Shown here in pieces: positions 1 through 10,864 of a stretch of DNA of 64,000 nucleotides. The position numbers and the translations under genes were made by a program. The stretch spans positions 1 through 64,000 of the forward strand of contig CAJNYU010001979.1 in assembly GCA_905331475.1 (NCBI GenBank), in the 5' to 3' direction. Positions within the stretch are counted from its first letter, which is position 1; each line of letters begins with the position of its first letter. This DNA comes from Rotaria socialis. Taxonomy: Eukaryota > Rotifera > Eurotatoria > Philodinida > Philodinidae. The notes below the pieces were generated by a model, which did no database searches, was not told where the DNA came from, and worked only from the letters and a program-made list of their open reading frames with translations.

Positions 1-207
1 ACAATGCATGGATCACGAGCGAATTGCAGTGCGCGCCCTCGATACGCTCAATTTTGCAAGATGTTTCCCGTTGATCATCCAGCTATGACACCAGAGAGAG
101 CAGAAAAACGAAGAAAAGTAATTATAGCGAAGCTTCAAGCCGTTAACATTGATCCAGCGACTGACCTAACTCCACTGGGTGGAAAACTGTTTGGACTTCA
201 AGTTTAA
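1..207 (+). CDS. Phytanoyl-CoA dioxygenase-like protein, copy A (3' end only)
   Basis: This is the C-terminal 68 residues of a PhyH-type Fe(II)/2-oxoglutarate dioxygenase, cut by the window start; the frame is open from base 1. It keeps the distal iron-ligand histidine in MHGSRANCS and the arginine expected to bind 2-oxoglutarate (RPRYAQ), then a basic helix and the terminal LFGLQV. Bases 1-117 match 2101-2217 exactly, so it is the upstream member of a tandem pair with the complete copy. The 3'UTRs diverge soon after the stop codons. Substrate unknown: PhyH-family proteins hydroxylate many small molecules besides phytanoyl-CoA. Confidence 0.85.
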   Translation, partial: TMHGSRANCSARPRYAQFCKMFPVDHPAMTPERAEKRRKVIIAKLQAVNIDPATDLTPLGGKLFGLQV

Positions 208-1129
208 GTTGAAGATACAAACATGAAAAAGATGTTCGTTATTGTTATAGTTTGGAGGATTTTTTGTTATTTAATAAAGAAATTAATATTGATTTTCTGA
301 TCATATAGTAATAATGAAAACCAAGATTTTTCGAAATTTTTAAGTACAATTTCGTTAGATTTACTAAATATAAATTCTCAATTTCAGCGGGATTATATGT
401 GAATAGAAAACTCGTATTCACATGATCTTGAAGATCATACTATTGGCCTAAAATAACGATGAGAAGGTCGAAAAGGAATAAACTGTGTGGTATAATTCAT
501 GTAGTCATTGACAGTAATGATATTGGTATTGAACGAGCAATATGAGTATTTCGAATAGCCAGGAAAATTGTGAACATATGATTGTGGTTTAAAATCAGTC
601 ACACAAAAATGCTGATATTCATAAATAAGTTCAAATTGTGTTTTGTTTTAAAGCTTTTGCCTTGATCGCAATTACATTTTATAGTTTAAGAGATATAGAA
701 ATATTGAATGATCAAAATAACTTGAAAGAAGTCGGTTCTACCTCACAATGAAGTAGGTGACGCCTTGAATAAAACCATTTTTTTTCTTAGCAAACATGAT
801 AAATGTACTCAAAATACACACATTTACCTTCATTGTTTACATTCTGCAATCTTATTCTGTTACACGCTGTAATTTCATCACACGAAATGAATCATCAAGA
901 CTTTGTCTCCATCTTTTTAATAACCACTGACATCAATTTATTATTTTCCTCTTTTTTTTTGTAATTTCACAATGCATAGTGAGTCAAAGGGCGTTTTCAG
1001 TTGTACAACACAATATATCTACCATTAAGCGCATGTCTTTCTGCTTAGTATTTCAATAGTCGTCTCCTATCGGTCTTCAAGTTTTTCTTTTATTTTCATC
1101 TCTTACTAAACTTTATCTACTGTCATAAA
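208..1129. other. Intergenic spacer between the PhyH copies
   Basis: It contains no open frame of note. It holds the 3'UTR of copy A and the promoter region of copy B; the last 60 bases before the start codon are pyrimidine-rich. Nothing else recognised. Confidence 0.6.
273..278 (+). terminator. Poly(A) signal of PhyH copy A
   Basis: AATAAA lies about 65 bases after the stop codon of copy A, in an AT-rich 3'UTR. No comparable signal is seen at the same distance behind copy B. Confidence 0.5.
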
Positions 1130-2307
1130 ATGTCTACATCTAGTCAATTTCAACCACTTGTTATACCAAAAGATTCTGATGGGTTCGTCAAATCTTTCAC
1201 GTTGTCAAGCTACAATTGTCCGGAAGCCAGTAAAGCACGAGCTTTCTTTCAAGAATACGGTTTCGTGGTGATTGCAAATGTCTACACACCAGAACAATGT
1301 AACGATACTATCTCAGATATTTGGAATGTAATCGAATCGTTTGTGGAAACGTCTGTGAGAAACAAAGAAGAACTTTGGAATCAACAGTATGTTCTAATTT
1401 TTGTTTTGGTTTACGCATAACTTCAATCGGCCGTAATTATTTTAGACTTTGGATTAGAACAGGTATTGTATCCGAAGGTATCATTGGTGACGCTAGTCTG
1501 TGGACTCGTCAAATCTTACTCAATCGGCAGACACCAGCTCTTCATACTGCTTTTGCAAGTGTACTTGGAACAGAAAATCTTCTGGTGAATCAAGATCGTT
1601 ACGGAATGTTTCGACCTGCTAAAAAACATCCTGAACGTTCCACGATGACCAATTTACATTTAGATATGAATCCATGGCTTTATATTGACGGTTTGTTCTC
1701 ATGTCTTTTCGGATACTCAATAGTTTGTTGTTTGCTTTGTTTATGCACTTTAGAAGAAGACAATTCGAAACAACTGGAAGTTCTCGGTGAGCTAAACTAT
1801 GATTCTGATGATGACTGGATCACCGAGAATAATGAGCCCGGGTGTGCCAAAGTCGGTGAACTGCATGTACAAGGTCTTGTCAATCTTGCCGATAATCTGG
1901 AAGAAGATGGTGGATTCTGGTTAGTTCCTGGTTTTCACAAATATTTACCACAATGGGCTGCTGATCATAGAGAGATGCTTAATATTTATGGGCACGACGG
2001 TCAGTTTATAATGATTGGCAGAGAGTACATTCCAGAGTTATATGATGCTGCTCGCCATATTTCCAGTCGTGCCGGTTCAGCTATTCTATGGGATCAACGT
2101 ACAATGCATGGATCACGAGCGAATTGCAGTGCGCGCCCTCGATACGCTCAATTTTGCAAGATGTTTCCCGTTGATCATCCAGCTATGACACCAGAGAGAG
2201 CAGAAAAACGAAGAAAAGCAATTATAGCGAAGCTTCAAGCCATTAACATTGATCCAGAGACTGATCTGAGTCTTTTGGGTAGAAAGCTCTTTGGACTTGC
2301 AACTTAA
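1130..2307 (+). CDS. Phytanoyl-CoA dioxygenase-like protein, copy B (3 exons)
   Basis: Exons 1130-1386, 1446-1690 and 1754-2307 join in frame to 351 residues. The protein has the PhyH double-stranded beta-helix signature: iron ligands H157 and D159 in HLDMN and H286 in MHGS, and R297, eleven residues on, as the likely 2-oxoglutarate ligand. Family members are mononuclear iron oxygenases that hydroxylate a small organic substrate using 2-oxoglutarate and oxygen. There is no signal or membrane segment, so it is probably cytosolic or peroxisomal; no clear PTS1 is seen at the C-terminus (GLAT). Intron 2 is 63 nt, a multiple of three without a stop, so its retention would insert a hydrophobic cysteine-rich stretch. 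It is tandem with copy A. The start ATG follows a pyrimidine-rich leader. The actual substrate cannot be inferred. Confidence 0.87.
2101..2300 (+). repeat. Segment duplicated from bases 1-200 (PhyH tandem pair)
   Basis: Bases 2101-2217 are identical to 1-117. After one mismatch the two stay similar to the stop codon, with mismatches concentrated in the last 60 coding bases. This implies a recent duplication or gene conversion of the 3' exon. Confidence 0.9.
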
Positions 2308-4454
2308 GTTGATAACGTCATCGTTATAAGGATGCCAACGAGAAGCAAACAATCTTCGTAAAGCTAAGATTTAATTTTTTTGCGCTTATTAAATTAATCA
2401 ATAATGATTTTCTTGGCATATGCGGTATGTTTTCGATAATGATTATGTCAGATCTAAACTCTGTATAAACTATTGAAGTTCTATCGTGACGAACGCATAT
2501 GATCATATTGTTTTTCCTTGTGATGAAAGGAAATATTTCACTGTAAAGTTTATTTTAAATAACGATGCTAAAAATATACTAGTCTACTAACTCGTAAGCT
2601 TCAAAACAAACAATTCAATTGCTCCACGTAATCGACAATGTCAAATACGATTATTGAATTTTTCGTTGAACAGCACTTGAACTTTATCGATCACGTGCAA
2701 GAAGACGTTTTCACGAAACGAGTAGATGAATATTAACTTGCTCCAACCAAAAAAATAACAATTGGTGATTTCCTATGGATTCAATGAATACGAAAAAATA
2801 AGCTCATTCTCTATACACATAGTTGCTGAGATACTGATCTTTGCTATATGACATTTCGGTAGTAGTAGATCAGTGAGTGAAAACTCCTATGTTAATTCTA
2901 CTGATTATCAAATAAAACTGTTCGACAGGTGTGCACATTAAAAATGTTTCACTTTGATGATCTTATGCATAGGACTCAATCAAATGAATTGATACATCTG
3001 CGCCCTCTATTGACGTGATGACAAAATCACATCAGAAAATGTACAGGAAATCAAGAATAACTACTTTAACCTCAGATCGTTTCTGAAGCTTTAATAGTTG
3101 AATTTGCAATGCTAATATTTATCCCGTATTCATAGATGAGTACGTTACACAATATACTTCACATTTGTGAGGGCATATTTCTTTTGCGTACAAGAATCAA
3201 TAAAACCTATCGAATGTTTAAGTAGCTATAGCTTATAGCGTTCACATATACGTGTATATACTTAATTTCAACGTGGTATCTCTACTGACGTGTAAGATCG
3301 ATATGAATTATATCATATAACATCGTCTAATTAATAAAAATACGAGTACATGATTCATTCTATCACAACGCTATGTGATAGAATGAATATATATATTAGA
3401 AAAGAAACAACTAAAAACTAGACGTTTTAATTAGATATTGAATAAATTTTCTATTTGTGTTTATCCAAACATTTATAATGATTCGTTCTATGAGTAACGT
3501 TTTCATAATATTCGACTATGTCTATACAAATATTTTGATAAAACTAAATTCACCGATGAACTATTCTCCATTGATTTCAAGTAGACAACAGAATCTCATC
3601 TTTCATTCAGTCAATATGGATAAATGCTATGGGAAAAAAACGAAAAATTTATGAAAATTTTCTTTGTAGTAAAGTGTTATAAACATTATCATATAAAAAT
3701 TCATTGAATGTGTATATATATATATATATATATCTTTCTCATGCGAGATCGATCAAAGAATGTGTCAACATATTGTGTGTGTGATTGATCAACCATCTAA
3801 GACAAGATCTCAATCATATGTACATAAAGGTGACAATCATCAGTTTTCCCCTTGTGTAACAGTCGGATTCTTCAAACGTCTATTGTTTTCTTCATTTCTC
3901 GGCATACGTTCGTAATCAAATTAGCATGTAGAAGACGGAAAGAAAAATTCTTAACACATCAAACATACGTTCGTCTGCTTGTTGAACTTTTATATTTATT
4001 GATTCACCTTTGGTCAACATTGTATTTATATGATATGGCTATGCTCTTCCTTGCCTATGTCAACATCATTTAAATACAATTGTATCTATTTAGCATAAAC
4101 AAATACGTCGACAAATTTTAAATTAACGAAACAATAACATTAAAATAGGTTCGGTTCATGGATGAACTGCCTCAAGCGCATAGGAAACAAGCTTCTTTTT
4201 AATAAGTGAATATATCGAAGACCAGGTGTGTGTGTCGATTATTATCTAATCGATGTATTTGTCCTGTAAGATTGATTGTCATTTCGTTCCACCTCCTCTT
4301 TTTCGCTCTCTCTTCCACTTCATTACACCTGTAAGATTATGTCATAGAAGTATTATTGAAAAACAAAAAAAAATTTATATACATAAAATGTGTACTGAAT
4401 AAATAGACTTTAGTCAATGACAACGATCGAATTTCGAATGAACGTGTAAATTGA
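2308..4454. other. Gene-poor interval
   Basis: Only short, low-complexity open frames occur and none resembles a protein. A (TA)n tract sits near 3715-3733. A short inverted pair ('attcattctatcacaacg' / 'gtgatagaatgaat') is seen near 3352-3388. Nothing else recognised. Confidence 0.5.
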
Positions 4455-4793
4455 TCAGTCTGTATTAGAAATATCTTGTAGTAATGATGAATCCGTTGAC
4501 ATTTCGGATAATGATGTCCGAGAAGTACATGGGACTACAAAAATAAACGTTTGTTTAGAGAGAAATAGAAGATTCGTTTCTGTATTACCTGATTCCATCT
4601 GAAATCGATCGATTAATTGATCTTCTAGTTGACGAATATAACGAATAGTTTCTAAGACGATTTCAATCGGCGTTGTTGTTGGTTTTTGCTTTAATGTTGG
4701 TAGAATAGATTTTAATTTTTTTAATTCCATCTTTGCTAAATTTGATTTGGTTTTCTTATTTGATTCCATTTTGGATGCAGAAGTTCGAGTCAT
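4455..4793 (-). CDS. Id/extramacrochaetae-type HLH protein (2 exons)
   Basis: The protein begins with a lysine-rich leader, then helix-loop-helix residues about 22-60: MELKKLKSILPTL, a loop with KQKPTTTP, and a second helix containing IVLETIRYIRQLEDQL. No basic DNA-contact region precedes helix 1, which is the hallmark of Id/Emc proteins. These dimerise with bHLH activators (E proteins, proneural factors) and keep them off DNA in the nucleus. A 54-nt intron (4535-4588) with GTAATA and TTTGTAG ends lies directly after the HLH, where animal Id genes also carry an intron. Splicing gives 94 residues; because the intron is 3n and stop-free, retention gives 112. The tail is Ser/Thr-rich. HLH identity is solid; assignment to Id rather than another basic-less HLH is an inference. 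Confidence 0.75.
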   Translation of the reverse strand: MTRTSASKMESNKKTKSNLAKMELKKLKSILPTLKQKPTTTPIEIVLETIRYIRQLEDQLIDRFQMESGNTETNLLFLSKQTFIFVVPCTSRTSLSEMSTDSSLLQDISNTD

Positions 4794-7593
4794 TTACTTT
4801 AGACGAATATGTAATTAAAACGGTAAAAAAAAAGAAACGACAACGGTGTATAATGGATGTTGATGATCGTAGGCGTATGTACGCTTATATATATATATGT
4901 ATTTATAGTGAAAGATTCGTTTGAATAGAGGTGAGAACGAAGAGAAGAAGAAGAAAAAAAGAAAACGAAAAAGAGAATGAGCCTATTGGTTAGATTTTTT
5001 TCCTATATTTTATTCGTTCTATCACCTGATCAATGACATAGACATGCATAAATCGCATATGAATAAAGCGAAAAATAATCACTTGGATCAAGTTTATGAC
5101 ACATCAACATCCCGTTGGTATTTGATTCTTCTTTTTTATGCCCAGTCACTTTACATAATGGTACCAATAGTGCCCCCCCCCCTTCGATTCATACCATGAG
5201 AAGATTTTAACAAGACTAGTCGCGTGTGCTCATCCCTATTAAAATTCACGTTCCACATGAACAGTAACAAGTGTATAGTTTCATTGACATGTCCCGTTGA
5301 TAATAATAATAGTGATGAATTCATAATTCGATTAGATGAAGGCAAGTAAATGTACAATGCGAAACAAAGAATTTCTGTATATCTCGGCTTTATTTTTGTC
5401 ATGCTCATTAATTTGAACAGCATGACATTTGGGATGAACAAAAAGACAAATATTTGAAGGTCACATAGGAAAAAGTACATTCTTGAAATTTTTGTCAAGT
5501 ATAAAAAGAAGAAAATACACCTTTGTGTCTTTCATATTTGTCTGAATTAATTTACGAGAGGTTTAACTTATCAGAACCGCCAGCGTTCTTTTTCTTTGTT
5601 CTTTGTAGTAAAGTGAACTTGACATCGTCTGTATAAAACAGCGGTATGATTTGAGTCTTTGTCTTTGATAAAACGATATGAAGAGAAAAATAATCACTTT
5701 TTTTTCTACCTTACATCTGCTTGAACCGAACAATAATCAGGCGGAGCATAGGTTCAATATGATGCGGTGTTCATTATCTCTTTGATCGTGTTTGCTCAAC
5801 TAATTATTAAGTAGAACAACGAAGACAATTGATTAAAACAAGAACATGATTTACTACGACAATGGTGCGTTAGGTGAAAACAATGGGAAATGCTGTTTTA
5901 TGATGTTAGACGTAAAATAAACATTTTGCTTTCAAATTGAAAAACAAAAATGAATTGAATTAATTATAAATCGCTTGTTGATCTTATACATAAAGTTAGA
6001 AGATAGCATAGCTATTTCAATCTTGGAGTTCCCGCGGGTGTTGAAAAAATTTTAAGTGAATGCTGCCATGCCATAAGTGACACTTGGATACGCTACCGTA
6101 ACAGTTTTATTCGTCAATTGTTAGATATCTTGACTTCAAACTATGAGAAATGCGTTCTTGCTGTTTTTTTTTTGACTCAACTACATCAATATTCAGGTCG
6201 ATAAAAATCACTTAGACTTTTCTTATTATCGTGAAAAGTTCAATTTTTTCAAGCACAGTGGGATAGAAAAAAAATCATAATGCAATCTATCCGATCCATT
6301 TTGTTAACGACAGTATTATACACATCAGAATGCATAACGATTAAATTTCTATGTCAATGCAGGATATCACAATTTAATGATCTATTGTCATCATGTAATC
6401 TACAGATATGACGAATAATGTCCTCTTCGATTACTGCCTTGAGATTAATATGTAAAACAAGATTCACAATAGGATTAAGATCGAAGAAACAAGCGATTAG
6501 TGACTGGCAAACATAAGCCATTTATTGACTGCTTGTGTTCTACCTTCGTTAGTATCAAAATTTTGTAAACTGAAAATTCCGTCACACCTGTTACCATAAA
6601 TAACTCATTTATAAATCGTAATAATAGAGCGCGCGTTGTCTTACATTTAAGCCTCTTATATAGTCAATGGTGAAAATTTTAAATAAATCAATTTTCAGCT
6701 ATGAATTGCCATTCGTTTACAATGTGAATTTTCGAAATTAATCATGAAACATATTTCTATCGCAGCGAAATAAAATATGGCCGTTGCGTCATCGCGTTAA
6801 AAGAACATATTTTGTCCGCACCATTCTACTCTTCAAAGAGATTACAATCATAAGGAGCTCACGATAAGAAGAAAATATTTGTATAATAAAATTCTAATGC
6901 TATGAACGTTTGGAATATTTACATATTCTTATCAGACAAGATGAAATACTTTCACAGACATTGCATATGCAATTCACAAGTATCCGTATAAATAGAATGG
7001 CAACTTTCTCGAACGAAGTAATTGAGCTATAACAGATATATAAGTGACAAGATAATTGTGTCACACAGCAGTAGCGCATGTGGAGGGGCACCAGCCACAG
7101 CGTGTACACAAGATAAAAAGAAGATTGGAACAATTGTCTTGATTATACTACTGATGATGCTAATTTTTTTCTCTTTCGTTCGTCATGAAGACAAGAAAAG
7201 TGTTTCCAGTTGAGCAAAATTCATTTGTCAAAAGAATATCTTAGATAAATTTTACACACGGAAAATGAATTGTTGATTGTAGAGATTTAATAGACGAGCT
7301 AATGGGACATTTTTATGAAGATATCTTTTTTCAAGTAATTAACAGGTTTCAGGTCATTGCCTGTAGGCTGACGCAAAGTTGATGTAATCGAAAACAAAAG
7401 TGAACATTTTGTATGTAAAATTCTGAAGAAAGTTTATAATATTCTATCGAACTATTTATGATTCGACATGAAGGACAAGCAGAAAAATTACGAAAAGAAC
7501 AATTCTGATATTTGAGATTATTTAAAATGCACTGTTAATATAGTTGTAGTTTTTATGGATCGTTTCAAACCCATAATCAATTTTTCCAGTGCA
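4794..7593. other. Gene-poor interval
   Basis: It holds the upstream region of the HLH gene and then about 2.5 kb with no convincing coding sequence. A run of nine or more C residues occurs near 5173. The few open frames over 60 codons are hydrophobic, low in complexity and lack splice support. Nothing recognised. Confidence 0.5.
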
Positions 7594-8735
7594 CCTGAGA
7601 CTAGGGTCCTGCGGGAAACGATTTTTTGCCGTCCCGTTTCCCCGCAGGAATCGAGAATGGGAATCCCCGTGGAGATTTCGGGAAAGAGAACGGGAAGGGG
7701 AATTCTGTAAATTTTTAGGGAACAGGAACGGGAATTATATAAAAAAAAATTTGCCGTCCCCGAAAATCTGTTCTTGCTACTTTGTTTTACTAAAATGTGT
7801 TGATGTAACAGTTTCTTATTTCATATAATTAACAACAAGAAAAATAACAAATATCTATTAAAAAATTTCATAAATTAATTTGTCGTTCGCCACATCATTG
7901 ATCATTTTCTTTGTTATCATAATCATCATTGAAAGTACGATCATCAAGACTATGTTGTAATACTGCAACACCATCATCTTCTCATTTCGAGGTTTTTTCC
8001 GTCCCTGTTTAGGATGTGGAGCTATTTGCTTTTGTTCTTAATTGCGCGATCATCGGTACATATGAAAGCTTTTAATAGTAAACGTGAATAGTATCAATTG
8101 TTAGAGAAATGGCCAATACGAAATTTCTCTCATCCATACGGTTGATGTGATTGTTATTATTTCAGGTCAAATTTTAATGTTTTTTTGTTTTCTAAAATTA
8201 AAACTAGTCATTCTTCTAGGAATTGTGCTAATAAATATGTTTTGATGAGTATCCCGATATTTTGAAGAAGAAAGATGTCGGATCCTGCATAATCTGTAGA
8301 GAAATTTTGACTGCTACGAACCAATATTAACCTAAAGTACTAGGTTTTCCTCTCATTTAATGTTCACTACTGCTAAAGTTACGTATTTTCCTCATAGCGA
8401 TGATAAATATTAATCCAAACAATTTATTAAATTTCAAATTTAAATAAAATAATTTTCAAGTTCAAAAATTTTAATTTTAATTTTCACGAATTTCAATTTC
8501 AATTAAATGAACCGTAAATCGACATCCCTCTACCAGCCAATAAAAAAATTAAAATATGAAAAATGATATCGTAATAGAAACTGTGAAAAACTTACGGGAA
8601 TGGAATACGGGAACGGAATTTTTTAATTTTCTGGGAACAATAATAAGAGAACGGGAACAAATATTTTTTTTCGCGGGAATGGGAACGGGAAACGGGAATC
8701 AAAAAAAGTCGTTCCCGCAGGTCTCTACCTGAGAC
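7594..8735. mobile_element. hAT-type non-autonomous transposon with 8-bp TSD
   Basis: The element spans 7602-8727 (1126 bp). It is flanked by the perfect 8-bp direct repeat CCTGAGAC (7594-7601 and 8728-8735). The termini are inverted: TAGGGTCCTGCGGGAAACGA at the left, and TAGAGACCTGCGGGAACGAC read inward from the right. The match continues through a T-rich stretch into CCCGTTTCCC. A TAG(A/G)G terminus with an 8-bp duplication is diagnostic of the hAT superfamily. Both ends also carry clusters of GGGAACGGGAAT-like subterminal repeats. No intact transposase frame exists inside. Confidence 0.9.
7895..7982 (-). pseudogene. Possible decayed transposase tail inside the hAT element
   Basis: On the minus strand about 29 codons read as an acidic, coding-like tail (EDDGVAVLQHSL ... 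DNKENDQ) ending in a stop. Just upstream in another frame is a basic stretch (HPKQGRKKPRNE). The pair suggests a frameshifted remnant of a transposase C-terminus. The fragment is too short to identify by itself. Confidence 0.3.
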
Positions 8736-9393
8736 AGCATCGTATTTCTACCAGAAAACTGCAGTGTCTCTGCGCTTAACGACTCGAGAGCTAAGCTCTC
8801 GTCAGAATTTACATAACTCACAAGGACTCGCATGATGCACAACATAGTCCCTGTTCATAAGTGATTAATCAATTGAGAGACTTTTCTTTCACATGAACTA
8901 CGAAGCTCATTTATTCGTAATCATAAATTGATTAATATACATATTATAAAACAGAATTTTTTATTCTTATATTCATAATAATCAATCAATCTTTAGATTG
9001 TATCGTTGTCAATACGTCATATTGTAACTCAAAATTATATTAGCAAGATGAGAAGGAAGAGAGAAAACATATTTTTATTTGCCATTCTAATTCTACTATC
9101 TGATACATGAAAAAAAAAGATTTGTCTTCGTCATAATAAAGGTAAGATATGATCATCGTTAACTTGATTACTGAAAGAAAAATTATTTAATTTTTATTAA
9201 ATCAGATTTATAATCAAATCAATTTTTGTAAAATATAAGGTTTAGCTCGGAGCAAATCTTGCACTTACAGTAGATTTTTTTCTCCCAACTAAAACACTCT
9301 ATTTGTCTAACAATGCACAAAAATCATTTGAGTTAAAAAAGTTGACCGAACAATCATCAATATCTGTCTGATTGTCAATGAATAATATTTTCA
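8736..9393. other. Spacer between the two hAT elements
   Basis: AT-rich DNA with no open frame of note. Nothing recognised. Confidence 0.5.
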
Positions 9394-9622
9394 TGTAAGA
9401 TTAGGGGTGGCACTGCAACTTTACTTTAACCGTAAAATTTAAAGTCGCCTTTAGACGCTTCTTTTTAATACTTTTTACTGTATTGACGTATTTAGTCAAG
9501 CTTGTGAGACTCTCTGCAACAGATAAAACGCCGAAAAGAAGCATTTAACCGTAACTTTAAACAACTTTAAACTCTGCACTTTACGGTCAATTTAAAGTTA
9601 AAGTGCCACCCCTATGTAAGAT
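9394..9622. mobile_element. hAT-type MITE with 8-bp TSD
   Basis: The element spans 9402-9614 (213 bp), starting TAGGGGTGGCAC and ending GTGCCACCCCTA. It is flanked by the perfect 8-bp duplication TGTAAGAT (9394-9401 and 9615-9622). The inverted termini extend about 34 bp with a few mismatches. It is too short to code for anything. Its terminal sequence differs from the 1.1-kb element nearby, so it belongs to a different hAT family. Confidence 0.92.
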
Positions 9623-10864
9623 TCATTTCATGTTATAGAAGAATTTTTTTTCTTCCATTCAATATTCTATTGTAGGAGAACATGCCAGATTATATTTGAA
9701 TAACTGACTTTGTCAATAATTTCTACGGTCATTGAATTACTTAGAATACGTCAGTTCATGGTTTTTTTGGTTACTAAAATGAACAGAGTCGATTAAACTT
9801 ATAGTATGAATATGAATTATGTATCATCAGTCAAATAGAAAAAGAAAAGTGATGAATGAGAATACGTTAGATTTGTAAATAGTTATATTAATGAAGTTAC
9901 CAAATTGAACAAGAATCAGCATGAGATTTAGATACATGGCTGTGAGACATTTTGCTTAGAGAAGAAGAGAACTATTTGTCTATTATCATTCACATTGATT
10001 TTGTACGACAATTGAAAGTAATTGTATTTCAGTTCTGTTCATTAGGCTTGTTACATTCTCTTTCGATCCTTTTGTTCTGCGATGGTCTTTCTCAACCAAA
10101 TGAGAGAGATACAACGGTTCGCCATAGAACATACTTCATGCGCATTTATGTCCTTCTACCATCACCCATATTCCCAAAAGGATAAGCCAACTCAATAAAC
10201 AAAGAAGAATAGAGAAAAAAAACATGATTGTTCGAGAGGATTGATAGTTCGTTGGCCTTCTCTTGCATGCTATTACGGGTCTACTGTCTACATGAGAAAA
10301 AGTCATGAGAATACAAAATAAGCGACACTATTATCTATCTAGTTGAGTCTACTAATTACCATCATTATTGGCTATTAATATTTAGTTTAGCTTTCGTAGC
10401 ACATTTATCTATTCTTAACTCTATATTATCTCGTAATAACAAAAGAAAAAGGAAGACTTTTTGTTGCAAATTCGACATTTAGCTGCAAAACATACATCAG
10501 CTTTGATACAATGAATGCATGAAAGAAAAAGAAACAGTTGATCCTACTTCATGTGATGATCATTCGTGCGTAGAAGAGCAAGCGATAAGAAACAATTTGG
10601 CGAACTTCAATGGAGAAAGGTCGTGCATATACAATATGACAAAATGCATTTAAAACGAGTAGGTAGTAAGGACGATATTCACACGGTTATTTTGAAGGAT
10701 ACTCCTTTGGTTGATTGAAAATATTGCTTTTTTTTTCTATCTCTCTTCTTTTGCTATTTGGATTGATAGTAGACAAATTAAATGTGATATTTAGGAGTCC
10801 AACGACGATGACAACAACACGTTAACAGAACCCATTTACTTGGTATTTTTGATATAACAACATA
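9623..10864. other. Upstream region of the fucosyltransferase gene
   Basis: It contains no supported gene. One open frame (9952-10185) has no domain and unremarkable composition. It presumably includes the promoter of the next gene; no clear TATA box was picked out. Confidence 0.5.

Noticed and set aside
5151..5498. 115-codon minus-strand frame
   Set aside because: Hydrophobic, contains a poly-C/poly-Gly end, no domain, no splice partner.
7589..7828. 79-codon frame, arginine- and glutamate-rich
   Set aside because: It lies in the GGGAACGGGAAT-type terminal repeats of the hAT element and crosses its boundary.
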